From NCBI GenBank assembly GCA_001724265.1, contig MEDY01000076.1:114551-178550 (forward strand): a stretch of DNA of 64,000 nucleotides. The letters run 5' to 3'. The notes below the pieces were generated by a model, which worked only from the letters and a program-made list of their open reading frames with translations, had not been told where the DNA came from and ran no database searches. Below, in pieces: positions 45,284-57,700 of the stretch. A program made the translations under genes and the position numbers. The DNA is from Rhizaria sp. SCN 62-66. Its lineage: Eukaryota > Rhizaria, unplaced. The number at the start of each line of letters is the position of its first letter. Position 1 is the stretch's first letter.

Positions 45284-47035
45284 ATGGCTCCGCTGGCGTC
45301 CCTCTCGAGCCCGTCTGCCACTGCTACTCGGTGCAGCAGCAGCAGCAAGTGCGCGCAGAACAACAACGGAAGCTCTCGCTCGCTTCTCTTTTCTTTTTTT
45401 CTCATCTGCGTCCTTTCCCTGCTCTCTAGCTCAGCTGTCTACGCCAAGTTTGTCACCGGCGTCGCCCACCTGCGCAGCGAGGACACCGAGTGGTACCTCG
45501 GCAAGTTCGCCTTTGCGGCCGACGTCGAGGGCGACATCTCGGGCACGCTCGCCCCGACCGAGCGCCACTACTTCGACAACCGGCCGCACGCGCTCATGGT
45601 CTCGCTGTATGACGACGTTGCCTGGGCGCGCCTTGCGCAGCTCAACGCGCGCGGCGCGCTCTGCTCTGAGCGCGCCAACCTGGCCGACCGGCACCTGCGG
45701 CTGTCGGCGCGACCGCCGTCTTACCCGCGCGAAAGGGAAACGATCACGTTTCACTCCAAGATCCCCGCGCGCAAGGACACGCACTACACATACGCGCTGC
45801 TGCACGACTGCGCGCTTGAAGACTACCCGGCCAAGCCGCCGCCGCTGGCGTACGACGTCACGTTCCTCAACGGCGAGTCCCACCTGCCCGCGGACGAGGA
45901 GCACATGCGGCCTGTGCTGCTCGTCGTGCTCCTGATCATGCTGTTCGCGGCCGTCGTCTACGGCACGCAGCTGCGCGCGCAGCAGCAGCAATTCCAGCAG
46001 GTCCACCTCTCGGCGCTGCTGCTCGGCCTCGCGTTTATCCTGCAAATCATCGCGCTTCTTGCGCAAATCGCGCACATTAGCCGCTACATCGAGGACGGCA
46101 TGGGCTTCAAGCTCCGTTTCACCTGGGTCGCGCTCGACTTTCTCTCGGAGATCACGCAGCTTTTCTCCGAGCTCGTCGTCGCGTTCGTTCTCGTGTGTCT
46201 CGCGGCAGGCTGGACGCTCTCGGACTCGTTCCACATCCAGCGCATCATCTTCGACAAGCGCGCCATGTCGCTGCTGTTTCTGCTTACCGGACTGCACCTG
46301 TACCTGCAGTACAAGGGCCGCGTGTACGAGAGCGACTTCAACCACTTCCACGACTTCGATCACTGGCCCGGACTCGCGCTCATAGCGCTCCGCGTGCTGC
46401 TGTGCATCGTCTTTTGGCTCGGCATGAGCACGTCGTACGGCATCATGCCCGACTGGGTCCGCCGCTCGCGCGTCTACGTCGAGGTCTTCACCGTGCTGGG
46501 CGTTTTTAGCAAGCAGCAGCGCGCCGCCGCCATCGCGTCCGCGACCTCGAACGCCTTCTCCCCCACCGCACCTGCCGCCGGTGGCGCCACTGGCTCCAGC
46601 GGGCTCAACCCCTTCGGCGAGCGTGTCCGCGTCGGCGAGCAGCAGCAGCAGCAGCAGCAGCAGCCGCTCATGGGTTCCTCCTCCCTGGGCAGCGGCGGCG
46701 GTATGGGCTCGGTTGGCGCCAGCGAGGGCTTCGTGAAGCACTCGGACCCCGCGATTGTTGCTCTGTTGCGGCAGATTCTCTTCATCGGCACTGCGTGGTT
46801 CCTCTCGTTCCCGGTGTCGACCGCGATCTCGCTCGTCATGGCGCCCGCATCACGCCGCGTGCTCATCATCAGCTGCTCCTTGTTCGCGCAGCTCGGCGTG
46901 CTCCTCTTCCTGCTCTACTCGTTCCTGTGGTCCACGAGCCGCTTCTACGCGCACTCGTCGCTGCGCAACATGGGCACGATGTTCTCCGCGGCCGGCACGG
47001 GCGGCAACTTCATCCGCAAGGCCGCGCTTGACTAA
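45284..47035 (+). CDS. GpcrRhopsn4-type seven-transmembrane protein (GPR180/TMEM145-like)
   Basis: An intronless frame of 583 residues. I chose ATG 45284 because it has a strong context (GCCATGG) and gives a signal peptide (hydrophobic LLFSFFLICVLSLLSSS, cut near YAKF). An extracytoplasmic domain of about 150 residues with few Cys follows, then seven membrane helices from about residue 208 (VLLVVLLIMLFAAVVYG) to about 550. Helix 3-5 features (FLSEITQLFSELVVAFVL; NHFHDFDHWPGLALIALR) match the GPR180/TMEM145 group, whose human members are poorly understood Golgi or secretory-pathway 7TM proteins. A loop between helices 5 and 6 holds a Gln run (about 46640-46663). It ends in TAA. Membership of the family is likely; the ligand and role are unknown. 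Confidence 0.85.
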   Translation: MAPLASLSSPSATATRCSSSSKCAQNNNGSSRSLLFSFFLICVLSLLSSSAVYAKFVTGVAHLRSEDTEWYLGKFAFAADVEGDISGTLAPTERHYFDNRPHALMVSLYDDVAWARLAQLNARGALCSERANLADRHLRLSARPPSYPRERETITFHSKIPARKDTHYTYALLHDCALEDYPAKPPPLAYDVTFLNGESHLPADEEHMRPVLLVVLLIMLFAAVVYGTQLRAQQQQFQQVHLSALLLGLAFILQIIALLAQIAHISRYIEDGMGFKLRFTWVALDFLSEITQLFSELVVAFVLVCLAAGWTLSDSFHIQRIIFDKRAMSLLFLLTGLHLYLQYKGRVYESDFNHFHDFDHWPGLALIALRVLLCIVFWLGMSTSYGIMPDWVRRSRVYVEVFTVLGVFSKQQRAAAIASATSNAFSPTAPAAGGATGSSGLNPFGERVRVGEQQQQQQQQPLMGSSSLGSGGGMGSVGASEGFVKHSDPAIVALLRQILFIGTAWFLSFPVSTAISLVMAPASRRVLIISCSLFAQLGVLLFLLYSFLWSTSRFYAHSSLRNMGTMFSAAGTGGNFIRKAALD

Positions 47036-47241
47036 AAGCAAAAGGGCAGGAAACAATCACGTGCGATTGCAATCCAACGTGATGGCTCTCACGCACTCGC
47101 ACGCGTTTACCATTAGACGCGAACGGTGTGAATTTGTTATTATACGACTTACTTAGTGATATTATGGGGACATTTTAGAAATACAATAGTATTTGGAAAA
47201 AAATTGGTGCAGGATCATGTTTCAAACTTATATTTTACAAT

Positions 47242-47247
47242 TTTATT
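47242..47247 (-). terminator. Candidate poly(A) signal AATAAA (minus strand)
   Basis: The plus strand reads TTTATT about 225 nt beyond the TGA of the single-pass membrane protein gene. It is a plausible but not unique signal in AT-rich DNA. Confidence 0.3.
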
Positions 47248-47279
47248 TAAACATACTGTACCACCAACCGAAACAACGA

Positions 47280-47285
47280 AATAAA
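47280..47285 (+). terminator. Candidate poly(A) signal AATAAA (plus strand)
   Basis: A hexamer about 245 nt beyond the TAA of the 7TM protein gene, beyond the position of the opposing minus-strand signal, so the transcripts could overlap. Confidence 0.3.
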
Positions 47286-47471
47286 AAAGTTGGCCCAAGC
47301 ATCTTTCTTTTCGTCAACATGCTCTTTTTGTCACATTGACAAATCCGCACATACACACGTGTCTTCTGAACTTTACATATATCTACGTGTGTTAAAGAGT
47401 GTTATTGATAAATCCCCCCTGACTCTAGCTCGCTCTCCGTCCACGCGCCCAGTCAATGCAGTCGATTGCAA

Positions 47472-50400
47472 TCAATCACGGTACTTGCCGCGCGCGCCCT
47501 TGCTGCTGCGGCAGCAGATCTTCGCGCAGACGCCGCCGCCGTTGCGGCTGCCGGCGCCGTCGCCGAGCCCGAGCCCCTCAACGGCGTCGTTGCCTGCCGC
47601 GAGCATGTAGTCGGCCGCGTCATCGATCTGCTTCGAGCCCGACGACCCGCCGCGCGCGCGCAGGAAGACGAGATAGACGCAGAAGACGACGAAGAGCACG
47701 AAGAAGACGAGCTCGACGTAGTGCACGACGCCGCGCAAGCGCGTCTTGTTCTCGTACTGGCGGAACGCGGCGGTGTAGCGACCTGTGCTGTCGACGTCGG
47801 TGGAGCCGCGCGAGGCGACGGTGCTCTCCTCTTCGTCGTCGTCGTCGTCGTCCTCGACGGACACGCCCGCGGCCGCGACGCGCTTGACGTCGCCGGCGTC
47901 CTTGCCCGCGCCGCCGGCCTTGTGCCACGTGATGTTCTTGTGGCCGGGACCGGCGGGCACGGCGTCAGCGTCGCCCGCGCCGCCGACCGCGGCCAGCGTG
48001 GCGCCGATGATGCGCTCGACGATGCTCTCGCCCTGCGCGTCGGCGTCAGCCTCCTCGTTGGCGCAGACGAGCACGGGGCGCACGCGGCGCACGGCGGAGC
48101 GGAAGATGGCCTCCATGGCGGCGACGTCATGGCGCGCCGAGATGGCGTAGTAGAGCCCGTCACTGTAGCTGTTAAGCGAGGCGTGGTTCTCCGCCTTCTG
48201 CATCTTGAACTGCAGCAGATTGAACCGCTGATTGAACTTCTTGAACTCTGTGGCGTCGAGCAGTTCGCGCGCGTCCTTGCGCAGGCGCAGCATGGTACTC
48301 AGCAGCGTCTTGAGGTTCGAGATGACAGCGTAGGCCTCGCTGAGCAGCACGTTGCGGTGCGCTGCGTCCTTGAGCCCGAAGTGCGAGTCTAGCCCCTGCG
48401 CAAAGTGGCCGTAGGGAGTCATGCCCACAGTCCACATGTGCGCCAGCTCCGTCGAGTTCGACGACGGGTTATATCCGACACCCGACGGAGCGACGCCAAA
48501 CAGAGTAGAGAGCAGGGAGCCCAGCAGGGCTCGGGACGCGTCGGAAGGGTCCGTCTTCATGGTCTGGCCGTTGCACACGGCGTCCACCGTTGTCATCTCA
48601 GCGTGCGTCTGCACGCCCACAACAACGTCCTGTTTGATTTAACAAAATGAAACAATTGAAAATATATATGAGTGTTTGATCGTGAGAAAAGGCGAATAAA
48701 TAGTTAAATATAGTAAATACGTCTAAATTATGAATATGACTCAAAATCAAAACGATCTAGTCGAGATATCGACTTTGGCGCAAAGACATACTTGGAAACC
48801 GACGGCCTGATGGAGGCGGTCGAAGAGGAGGGGCTCCTGCGTAGCTAAATCAAACACGAACGCGTTGACGACGCGGATCGACGACGCGGCCTCCTGCGGC
48901 GAGATGAACGTTGCCTTGCTCGCCTTGACGGTCTCGGCCTCGACAGTGACGGTGCTGTCCGCCGCAGAGGAGTCGTGGCCGTCCTCCTGCTCACGCGCGC
49001 TCGCGGCCTTCTTCCGGCCGTTGGCGCCCTTGGTGGTGGCCTTGATTGCGTTCGTGGTGGCGGCCGAGGCGGCGCTGTTGCTCTTGGCGGTGAGCCGCAT
49101 GGTCTCCTTGACGACGCCTGACCGCAGGTTCCAGAACCCACGCTCGAAATGCTCCAGCCAGTCGTGCATCGCGTCGCTGTCCAGGTACTCGTGGATCTTG
49201 GTCCGCATGCCGCTGGCGCCGCTCGATGCCGCGTCGGCCGAGGTCATGACGTTGCTCGTGTATGTCTTGAGCGAATGCGTGTACGCGGCGACGCAGAGCT
49301 CGCACTGCTCAAACTGCACGTGGCTCACGTCGACCTTGACGATCTGACCGGGCAGCGCGTGCTGCTGCAGACTGGCCGTGAGCGCCTTCCAACGCGTCAT
49401 CTCCTCCACGACGGCCAGCTCGTGGTCGTAGATCACGATCAGGTTCACCAGCACCGTGCGGTAGAACGGCACGGGAAAGCGCCACACCGGAGGCAGGATG
49501 AGCGCCTGCGCCGTGGCGCGAACGGACTGGGCCAGCTCGGCCATGAACTCGTGCTTCTTGGCCGCGTAGTCGCGCTTCACCAGCTCCATGGGCTCCAGCG
49601 CCACACCGCCGTTGTTGCGCATGCTGTTGCGCTGCGCCAGCGCGCGCGCCTCGGCGACGGCGCGCGTCTTGCTGGCGGCGCGGAAGCCGCGGAGCGCGTC
49701 ACCCATGCCCGTCACGCCAGGGTCGGCCTTGGCGTCGGGCCCGGTGCCGGAGAGAACGCCGCGCGCGACCTTGGCGTCGACCTCGGCGGCCTCGCCCAGC
49801 GCCTGGTCCGTAAAGACGCTGGCCTCGAGGTCGTGGCGGCGGAAGAGGCGGTCCAGGCGCGGCAGCGACGACTCGGCGAAGATGCCGTCGCCGGAGGCTT
49901 GGGGGCCGTAGGTGACGGGCCCGGCGGTGAGGTCGAGGAAGGCGAAGCGGTGCGTCGAAGCCCAGACCACGGCCTCGCACTGCGGGCGGCGCCGCAGCGT
50001 CGGGTCCGCCGTGCGCTGCTGCTCGAGGCGCGCGTGCTGCGAGTAGACGTACCGCGCGGGTACGGGTCCGGACGCGGTGCCCGGCGCGGCGGGCGCGGTG
50101 ACCGTAGGCGCCGTGGGGGACATCATGTAGATAGTGTAGCTGACCGAGTTGGCCTTAAAGTCCTCCGCGAGCACGCTCTCGACGTCCTCGTGTGGGATGT
50201 GGTACCAGATCTTGTCCGCGGTCGGCATCGTCGCCTGCGAGCGCGCGGGCGCGGCGGCGCGCTGGGCAGTGTGCGTGGCCGCCTGCTGCGTCACGGCGGC
50301 CTGCACGGCGGCGGCAACGCGCGCGTGCAGCGCGGGTGGCGCGTGGCGGACGCGGAAGAGCACCTTCTGGCGCACGGGCAACTGGTGGCCGCCGCCGACG

Positions 50401-51008
50401 GTGGCGCTGGCGAGGAGGTCGTCGCCGTCGCCACCGTTGGTGTTGCTCGCGCTGGCGTCAGAAGCGCCACCCTCGGAGGACAAATCGCCTTCGAGCGCAA
50501 TGTCAACGTAATTGTCGTCGCGGCCGTTAACGTCGTCGTTGTCGGCGGAGCCCGCGCCGCCGCCCGCGCCCGCGCCGCTGTAGGAGGACGACGGGGAGAT
50601 GACGTATGTGTAGGCGTTGAGGTTGATGCCCGAGGCGTCCAGGAAGCGCTGCACGTCCGTATCGGACAGAGGGAACGAGCGGTAGCCATCCTGCTGGAAG
50701 CCTATGAGGCGCACCTCGACGAAGACGACGGTGCTGAACTTGGTCGCGTTCTTGGCGCGCGTGTAAAATGTCATGCTGGTGTCGTCGTGCGACCAGTCAG
50801 ACGCGAGCTCCTGCGGCGTCAGTGTGTCGAACCAGGCGTCGCGCGTCTTGGAAAGAAGCACAGAGCGGTCGGAAAAGCTGTGGAACTTGTCCTGTGCGGA
50901 CACGCCAGCGGGGAAAATCGCGAACACCGTGCACAGCAACGTCACGAGCAGGAGCAGGCATGACGGCGCTGTGAAGCGAGCGCGCGGGGGCGCAGCGAAG
51001 AAAGGCAT
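47472..51008 (-). CDS. Large type I single-pass membrane protein, family not firmly identified
   Basis: Two exons, 51008-48792 and 48629-47472, encode 1,124 residues. The intron (48791-48630) is GTATGT...AACAG, AT-rich and phase 0. A signal peptide (LLLLVTLLCTVFAIFPAG, cut near VSAQDK) is followed by a long lumenal or extracellular region and one membrane helix near the C-terminus (HYVELVFFVLFVVFCVYLVF). A short Gly/Cys/Arg/Lys tail (CAKICCRSS) follows. The region around CNGQTMKTDPSDASRALLG and MWTVGMTPYGHF looks conserved and reminds me of a plant/protist family of uncharacterised membrane proteins (Arabidopsis At5g58100-like); that is memory, not a search. An earlier part (about 50200-50560) is Gly/Asp/Ala-rich. 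An acidic stretch precedes the membrane helix. It ends in TGA. Function unknown; secretory pathway location is inferred. Confidence 0.8.
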
Positions 51009-51797
51009 TGTTGTGGCTCAGAGACGCTAACTAAAACTGGAGCAATAGCAACGTTCGTAGCGTCCGCTGGACCGGCGAGAGCGAGAGACAACTGGGACGT
51101 TGTCGTCGTCGACTGTCGAGGGGAAGCGAAACAGAGAGAAGCGAGAGCGAAGAGGAGCAGAAAGGGGACCAGATATCTGCCCGCAAAGGCTGGGTCTGCG
51201 CAAAATTAGAGACGCGGCAAGTAGAAAAGAAGCAAGATGAAGTGAGATGTGACATCCAGAACACTATACACGGAAAATAGATACCGCACGACATCGTCGA
51301 ATGATGTCCCAAGATAGCCCCAGAGGAGGCTGGGACCGCTGACGCGAGAGTCAGTGAGCCAAGTGACCGTGAGCAGCCAGCTAGCTCGCCCGCCAAGAGA
51401 AGAGTTGATTGAGCGGGAAAAAAGGGCGACGAATCTCGGTTTTGCGCATGAGATATATCGATGGCTGTGACATCAAAATGATATTTGAGTTTTGCTTAAG
51501 ACTGTCCAAGAGCTTCTTTATGGGCACTTTTAAAATTAAACGCGGATATTGTTTGTCTGCCCCTCAGTTTCAAACCTCAACAACGTCACCATGATGACAG
51601 TCCAACACCCATTCCCGCCGCATTTTGGTCATGTCCACACTCACATCACCACTATTTTTCTTTGCAACATTGCACTCCCGGCATTCGTGTGTACGTTCTC
51701 AGGGCTTCTTTTTTTAGTACGCTTTTTTAGTCAGCCAGGGCTCCGCAAAACGCATCCGGGCGCACGGCCCCCCCTAGTTTCTCCCAGATCGCGCCCG
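51009..51797. other. Divergent intergenic region before the giant kinase gene
   Basis: A 789-nt spacer with the leaders of the membrane-protein gene (minus) and of the giant kinase gene (plus). The plus frame of the kinase gene is also open from 51549, so translation could start at ATGs near 51591, but that segment is AT- and pyrimidine-rich and not Ala/Ser-biased. I take it as leader. No RNA gene or repeat recognised. Confidence 0.55.
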
Positions 51798-54700
51798 ATG
51801 AGCACCCCTTTGCGCTCCGGGCTCCCCGCGGCCCCAGTCCACGGCCCGCCGCTGCCGCCGGCGTCCGACGCCACCGTACCCTCTGCTTTCTTCCCGCAGT
51901 CCACATTTGCCGCGTCTTCGTCCTCGTTCCCCGCGGCAGCGCTGCCCACCTTCAAGCCTTCGCTCTCTCACGATGGCTCTGCCGCGCCCGCCCCCGCCGC
52001 CGGCGCCGCTGCCGCCCATGGTTCGGCCTCTGCGTTTGCTGCCTTTGCGCCATTTGCGTCGCTTGCCGCCGCAGCGGGGCCTGACGCGTTTAAGATGGCC
52101 CCCGCGCCCTTCGGCAGCCCCCACCCCGGCCCCCACCCCAGCGGCCACCAGGGCTACACTGGCTACACGGGCGCCACTGCGAACAGCGCGTTCTGCAACC
52201 CCGCGATCGCCAAGCCCGTCGCCACCGCGTGGGGCGCCGCGGCCCACGCCGCCGTGACGCCCGCGGCCGCGCACCGCGCGGTGCAGGCCCTCGGCACGGG
52301 CACGACGGCCGACACCAGCCCGTTTGCGGGCAACACCACCGCGGCCAACACCACCGCGGCCAACACCACCCTCGGCGGTCCCTTCGCCCTCGGCAACCAG
52401 AGCAACGCGGCTGCAGCCAGCGCCAACGGCGCCGCCTGGGGGCTCGCGTCGCCCGCGTCCGCGTTCTCGGGCGCTGGCGCTGGGGCCGGAACCGGGTTCT
52501 CTAACGCGTTCGGGTCCCCAGGCCTCGCGTCTCCTGCTGCTGCGGCCTCGTACGGCAACAACGACAACGACAACGCGGATGTGACGTCGCTGTCAGTGGC
52601 CCCTGCGCACCGCAACGCGGCCCGCAATGGACTCGCCCTCAGCAACCGCACGGGCAACAAGCAGCAGCAGCGGCAACAGCGGCGGGCGAACGGCGGCGTC
52701 GGACGCTACGCCAGCTCTAACAACAATCGCAATATGCACAGCAGCGGTGATGATGACGACGACTATGAGGACAATGCGGGCAACAACAACAACAACAGTA
52801 ATAGCCTGCTCTCGCCCATTGCTCCCTCTGCTGCTGCTGCTGGTGCCCCGGTCCTTGGCCATAGTCACAGTGGCGGGCCTGCTCCTCAGGGACGTGTGTC
52901 AGCTTTCACGGTCAACTCGAAGGCAGCCTTCACGAACGTGGTCAACAGCAGCAACAGCAACGGCTTTGGCGCCGGTGGCGCGTCTGCGTTCGCCTTCTCG
53001 CACACAACACTCGCACACAACACCGGCGCGGGCGCGAATGTCACCAGTGCAAAGATCGCTGGCGCAGCTGTTGCCGCTCCGTTGGGGCTCGGCGGCCAGG
53101 GCCAGAGCCGGGATCAGAACATCGAGTGGCGCTCTCACTCGCACACGCAGGCGAAGGTGAACACCACCGCCGGCACGGGTGGTAATAACAGAAACGACAA
53201 CGCCGCGGCCGCGACGGTGAACGCCGACACCGACGGCGGCAACCGGAACCCGTTTGCCGCGCTGTCCGCTCCAAGCGCTGTGAGTACTCTCGCCCGCAAT
53301 GTAAGTGGGGCCGACTTTCCTGACCCGTCGCGCCTCCTACTGTTCCGCGACGACGACGACGACGATGATGATGATGACCGCGTTGACGCGGGCAAGCTTG
53401 CGAGCAACGGCGTTGTGACCGGCAACACGATTGGTGGCCGCTTCGGCCAGAGCAGCTTTATGGCAAAGCAGCAGCAGCAGCAGCAGCAGCAATCAGGTGC
53501 CCACGGCCACTCCGCCACTGCCACTGCGGCTGCTGCTGTTGGTGCTGTCGGTGCCCCGGTGGACCTGGACTGCTCATTCGCGTCTTCGGTCGCCGCCTCG
53601 GACGCTGCTCCCGCACACAACGCCGCCGACATGAGCCACAGCAACAACGCCACCAACGACACGGTGATCATCGACCGCAACGGCACCGGCAACGGTACTG
53701 GCGGCAACGAGCAGTGCGACTTCGATGACGACGACGGCGGCTTCGGCGGGGGCGTGTTCGCGACCGTCAACCTCGCGCACCTCCCTTCGCACTCAAACCA
53801 CGCCAACGGCAATCCCAACAGCAGCGACAACAGCGTCAACACGAGCACGGTCGCGGGCCTCCCGGTCATCGGCGCGACCGCGCGTACGCTGTTCAACGGC
53901 AACAGCGCTATGCACATGGAGAACGACACCGACAACGGCGATAACGTCGTCAGCGTCTACAGCCACTCTGGCGCTGCTGCCGGGGCCGCGGCCGGGGCTG
54001 GGGCGCAGGGCAACGGCGACGGCGACGGCGACGGCCGCGACCGCGCAGCGTGCGGTGGCGACGACGACAGCTCCGATGGCTTTGTGATCCGCACCGACCG
54101 GCGCATGCTGAACCGCGCCTACTCGCAGGCCTCGTCGTCGACCACCACCAACGCCAATGGCAACATGCACGCGAGCGCTGCGAACCCGAATCCGATGTTC
54201 GTCTCCGCGTCTGGCTTCACCGGGTTCAGTCCCGCAGCCCACGGCCACTCGAACCACAGCCTCAGCCAGGCGCGCGCGTCAGGCGCGGCGGGCCAGGGCT
54301 ACCACGTCTACGATTGGAGCAGCAGCAACAGCGCGAGACGCGGCGTGGGCGTGGGCGTGGACATCGGCCGCAGCAGCAGCGCGCTGAGCGGCGCGTCGGC
54401 CGTGTCATCGCAGCAGCAGCCGCTGGCGCGCGCGCTCGCCTTCAGCGACACTGACGGCGACGCCGACGCTGACGCTAAAACCGACGTTGACGGTGATGCT
54501 GAGGCCGAGGCTGAGGCTGGAGACAACGGCGTCGGTCGCCTCAACTCGAGCCGGACTAATGCGGTCGTCAGCGCGGCCGCGAATAACCTCTTTTCCATTA
54601 ACAGGGGCAACGGCGGTGGCAACAATAATGCATTTGACGCGCGGTCGCCCCAGGTTTTTTCGGTCCCTGCCAGAGCCCTCTTCCCCCAGCAGTCAACCGC

Positions 54701-57700
54701 AAGCGCCAACAGCAACGGCAACGGCAACGGCAACATGGCTCACAACGGCGGCAACGTCGTCGCCCGCAGCGTCTCCGAGACTCTGAGTGAGCAGTTCACG
54801 GCGAGCGTGACCCTCGCCACCAGCGACGCCAGTGACGGCGACCGCGACCGTGGTGGCGTCATGAGTACGGGAACACGTGGTACACACGCGCATGGGGCGC
54901 TGGGCACGCGTGGCCCGCGCATGGCGCCCCGCTCGCCCGCGCGCCCCCGCCCCGGCAACAACAAGGACCCCTCGTCCCCCGCCGCCGGCAACGGCAACAG
55001 CAACAACGGGGTCGGCGCCGCGCTGGGCGGCCAGTCGCACCAGGGCAACGGCAACGGCGGCGGCGCCAACAGCGGCGGCGGCAGCGGGCACAGGCGCGCA
55101 GGCAGCGGCGGGCACGGCAACGGCGACGAGGACGACGACGACGGCGACGACAGCGACGACGGCAACGGCGGCGGCGGCAGCAGCGGCAGGCTACGCGGCG
55201 GCGCGCACGTGTGCGTGTCCTGCCGCATGCGGCCCGCGCTGCGCGACGGCGAGCCGTGCGGCGTGTGCAAGCGCCAGAGGCTGCACCGCCTGGCCGTGCA
55301 GGCCGCCATGCGCCGCCAGCAAAAGCAGCAGCAGCTACAGCAGCAGCAACTCGAGCAACAGGCTTACGAGCAACAGCAAATGCAGGTGGATGGTATGGTG
55401 GGCTCTGGGCGGATTGACTTCAGCGCTGGCCGGCTTGACTTCAACACCATGGGTCTGCGCTTCCGCGGCCCGGCCGCGCTCAGCGACGACGAGCGTGGCG
55501 ACGCCTTCGACACCGCCCACGGCCACGGCCACGACGACGACGAGGACGAAAACGAGGACGAGAACGAAAATGACCGCAGCCACGCGAGCAGCGGCCTCAA
55601 CACGAGTCTGAACCTGAGTCGCCCGCGCACGCGCTCGCAGTCGCGCGCGCAATCGCAAACGCGCGTCCGCACCCGCAGCGGCGCGCGCAACAACAATAAT
55701 AGCAACAACAACAGCAACGCGAACGCTGGCGTCAACACGAGCGGCTCAGCTTTAGGCGGGCTGTCGTCGCTGGACACGACGCGCGTCAGCCAGGACGACG
55801 GCAACCTCAACGCCAGCGCCGGCGGCGGCGGCGGCGGCGGCGGTGGCCACGGCCGCCGGGTGAGTCAGGGCCATGGGCAGCTGATGTTCCGCGACTTCCG
55901 CGACGGCGAAAGCGACGTAGACGACGGCGGCCACTGCAACGTCACCGGCGACATGAAGGCCCTCGTCGTCGCAGACTCCGCCCAGTAGCAACAGCAGCTG
56001 CAACAGCAACAGCAAGGTGCTGCCCGGACCGTTACGGTGACCGCCGCCACTGCGCCGACTGCCCTCTCGACGCCCACCTCCGCCGAAGCCGAGGCCAATG
56101 CCCACGCGCGCGCCCACGGTCACGGCCACGGCCTTAACCTTGGCAGCGTCGACGGGGACGCCGCGGAGGCCGTTGCGGACGGCCGCGGGCACCGACGCGT
56201 GTTCTCGCTCGTAGCCGACAGCAGCATCCCCGCCGGCAGCGGCGCGCCCACGCCGCTCGCCTCGGCCACGGCCGCCGCCGCGGTCGCGCGCGCCGCTGCC
56301 GCCGCCGGCGTGGTGAGCGCGAGCGACGCGGCGCAGGCCGCAGTCAATATCAGCGTGAGCAATATGAGTGCGAACGATGACGAGCTCGAGTGCACGGTCA
56401 TCGTGCCGCCGATGCTCGACTCGTCTGTCAGCGAGTACAACAACAACTACAACCATGCGAACAACAACATGGTGGACTACTACGCGCAGAACATCAGCAA
56501 CGGCAGCATCAACCACAGCAACGGCGGCTCTGCGATTGCTGCTGACAACGCTCGCATCGGTGTGAACGTGCCCGTGAAGGCGCGCAACGGCCGCAGTGTG
56601 CGCAGCAGTGGCCGCAGCGGTGCTAACAATAACAACAATCACATTGCGAACGCGAGTGCGGCCGTCAACACGAGCGCGGGCCAGAGCCACAACGCGAGCG
56701 CGGTGCACGGCGGCGGCCGGCGCCACTCGCTGGCGTCGATCCCCGCCGCGGCCGACTTCACCGAGGCCACCCTCGGCGGCGACGACGACGGCGAGGGCGG
56801 TGTGGACGCGACCGCGATGCTGATCATGTACGACGCCGAAGACGCGGCGAACCACCACAACATCAGCGGCGGTAGCAACGCGCACGCGCAGTCGGGCACT
56901 GGTCACATCGCCGTGCCCGGCGGCGGCAACACTGCCGCGCTGCCGCCGGCGCAGTTCCACAACACGAGCGCCATCTCCCACAGCAGCAGCAGCAGCAGCA
57001 GCACCGCCAACGGCTCCCACGCGGCTGCGACGGCGGCGGCTGTCAACGCCAACGCCGGCGTGGGCGTGACGCCGTTCGTGCTGCGGACGCGCGGCGCGAC
57101 GGGCCGGTCTTCCGGCTCCACTGCCTCCGTCGCCCTCAGCGCCGGCTCCGGCTTCAGCGCCAACTCCGCGGCCGTCGCACACGGCGCAGGCGTCAACGGT
57201 GTAGTGAGCGACTACGACGGCGAGTTCGATCCCGCCTTTGCGGCGGCCGCGCTGGGCCGCTCCGCGCACGTCTCCCTCAACAACACCAACAGCAGCGCCG
57301 CCACCGCCGCTCAGAGCCGCGCGGGAGCGCGGGGCGGCCGGCGCGGCGCCGTCTTGGCGACCCCGCTGACTGGGACCACGCCGCCCGCGCCGCAGTCCGC
57401 GAGCGTCGCGGCCGGGCCGCTCGGCCACGGCCACGGGGCGGGGCGCGGCGGCAACGCGCGCACGAGTGCGTGGGCTGCTGCCAATGGCAACGGCAACCCG
57501 ACTGCGACTGCGCTGTCCTTCGGCGACTCGGACGCCGAGGCTGGTGGCGCTGATGGTCACAGCAAGAGAGCGTTTGCCCCGTCGAGTCCCCCGTACGCGG
57601 CTGCGGCCTCCGCTGCCGTCGCCGCCGCATCGGCGACTGCCGCTGTGAACCATAGACTGAACAACAACGGGTCCTGCGCGATCTCGGCCGCTGTCCCGTA

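Larger units (their letters stand above)
47036..47471. other. Convergent 3' flanks with candidate poly(A) signals on both strands
   Basis: A 436-nt AT-rich spacer. A plus-strand AATAAA lies at 47280-47285, about 245 nt after the 7TM gene's stop. A minus-strand AATAAA lies at 47242-47247, about 225 nt after the stop of the gene on the other strand. If both are used, the two mRNAs overlap at their 3' ends. Confidence 0.45.

Noticed and set aside
55860-55988. A 129-nt GTGAGT...TAG intron that would remove the TAG in the kinase gene
   Set aside because: The ends and 3n length fit, but the segment is GC-rich and coding-like with no pyrimidine tract, unlike the AT- or pyrimidine-rich introns in this window. 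Kept only as the alternative to be tested by cDNA.
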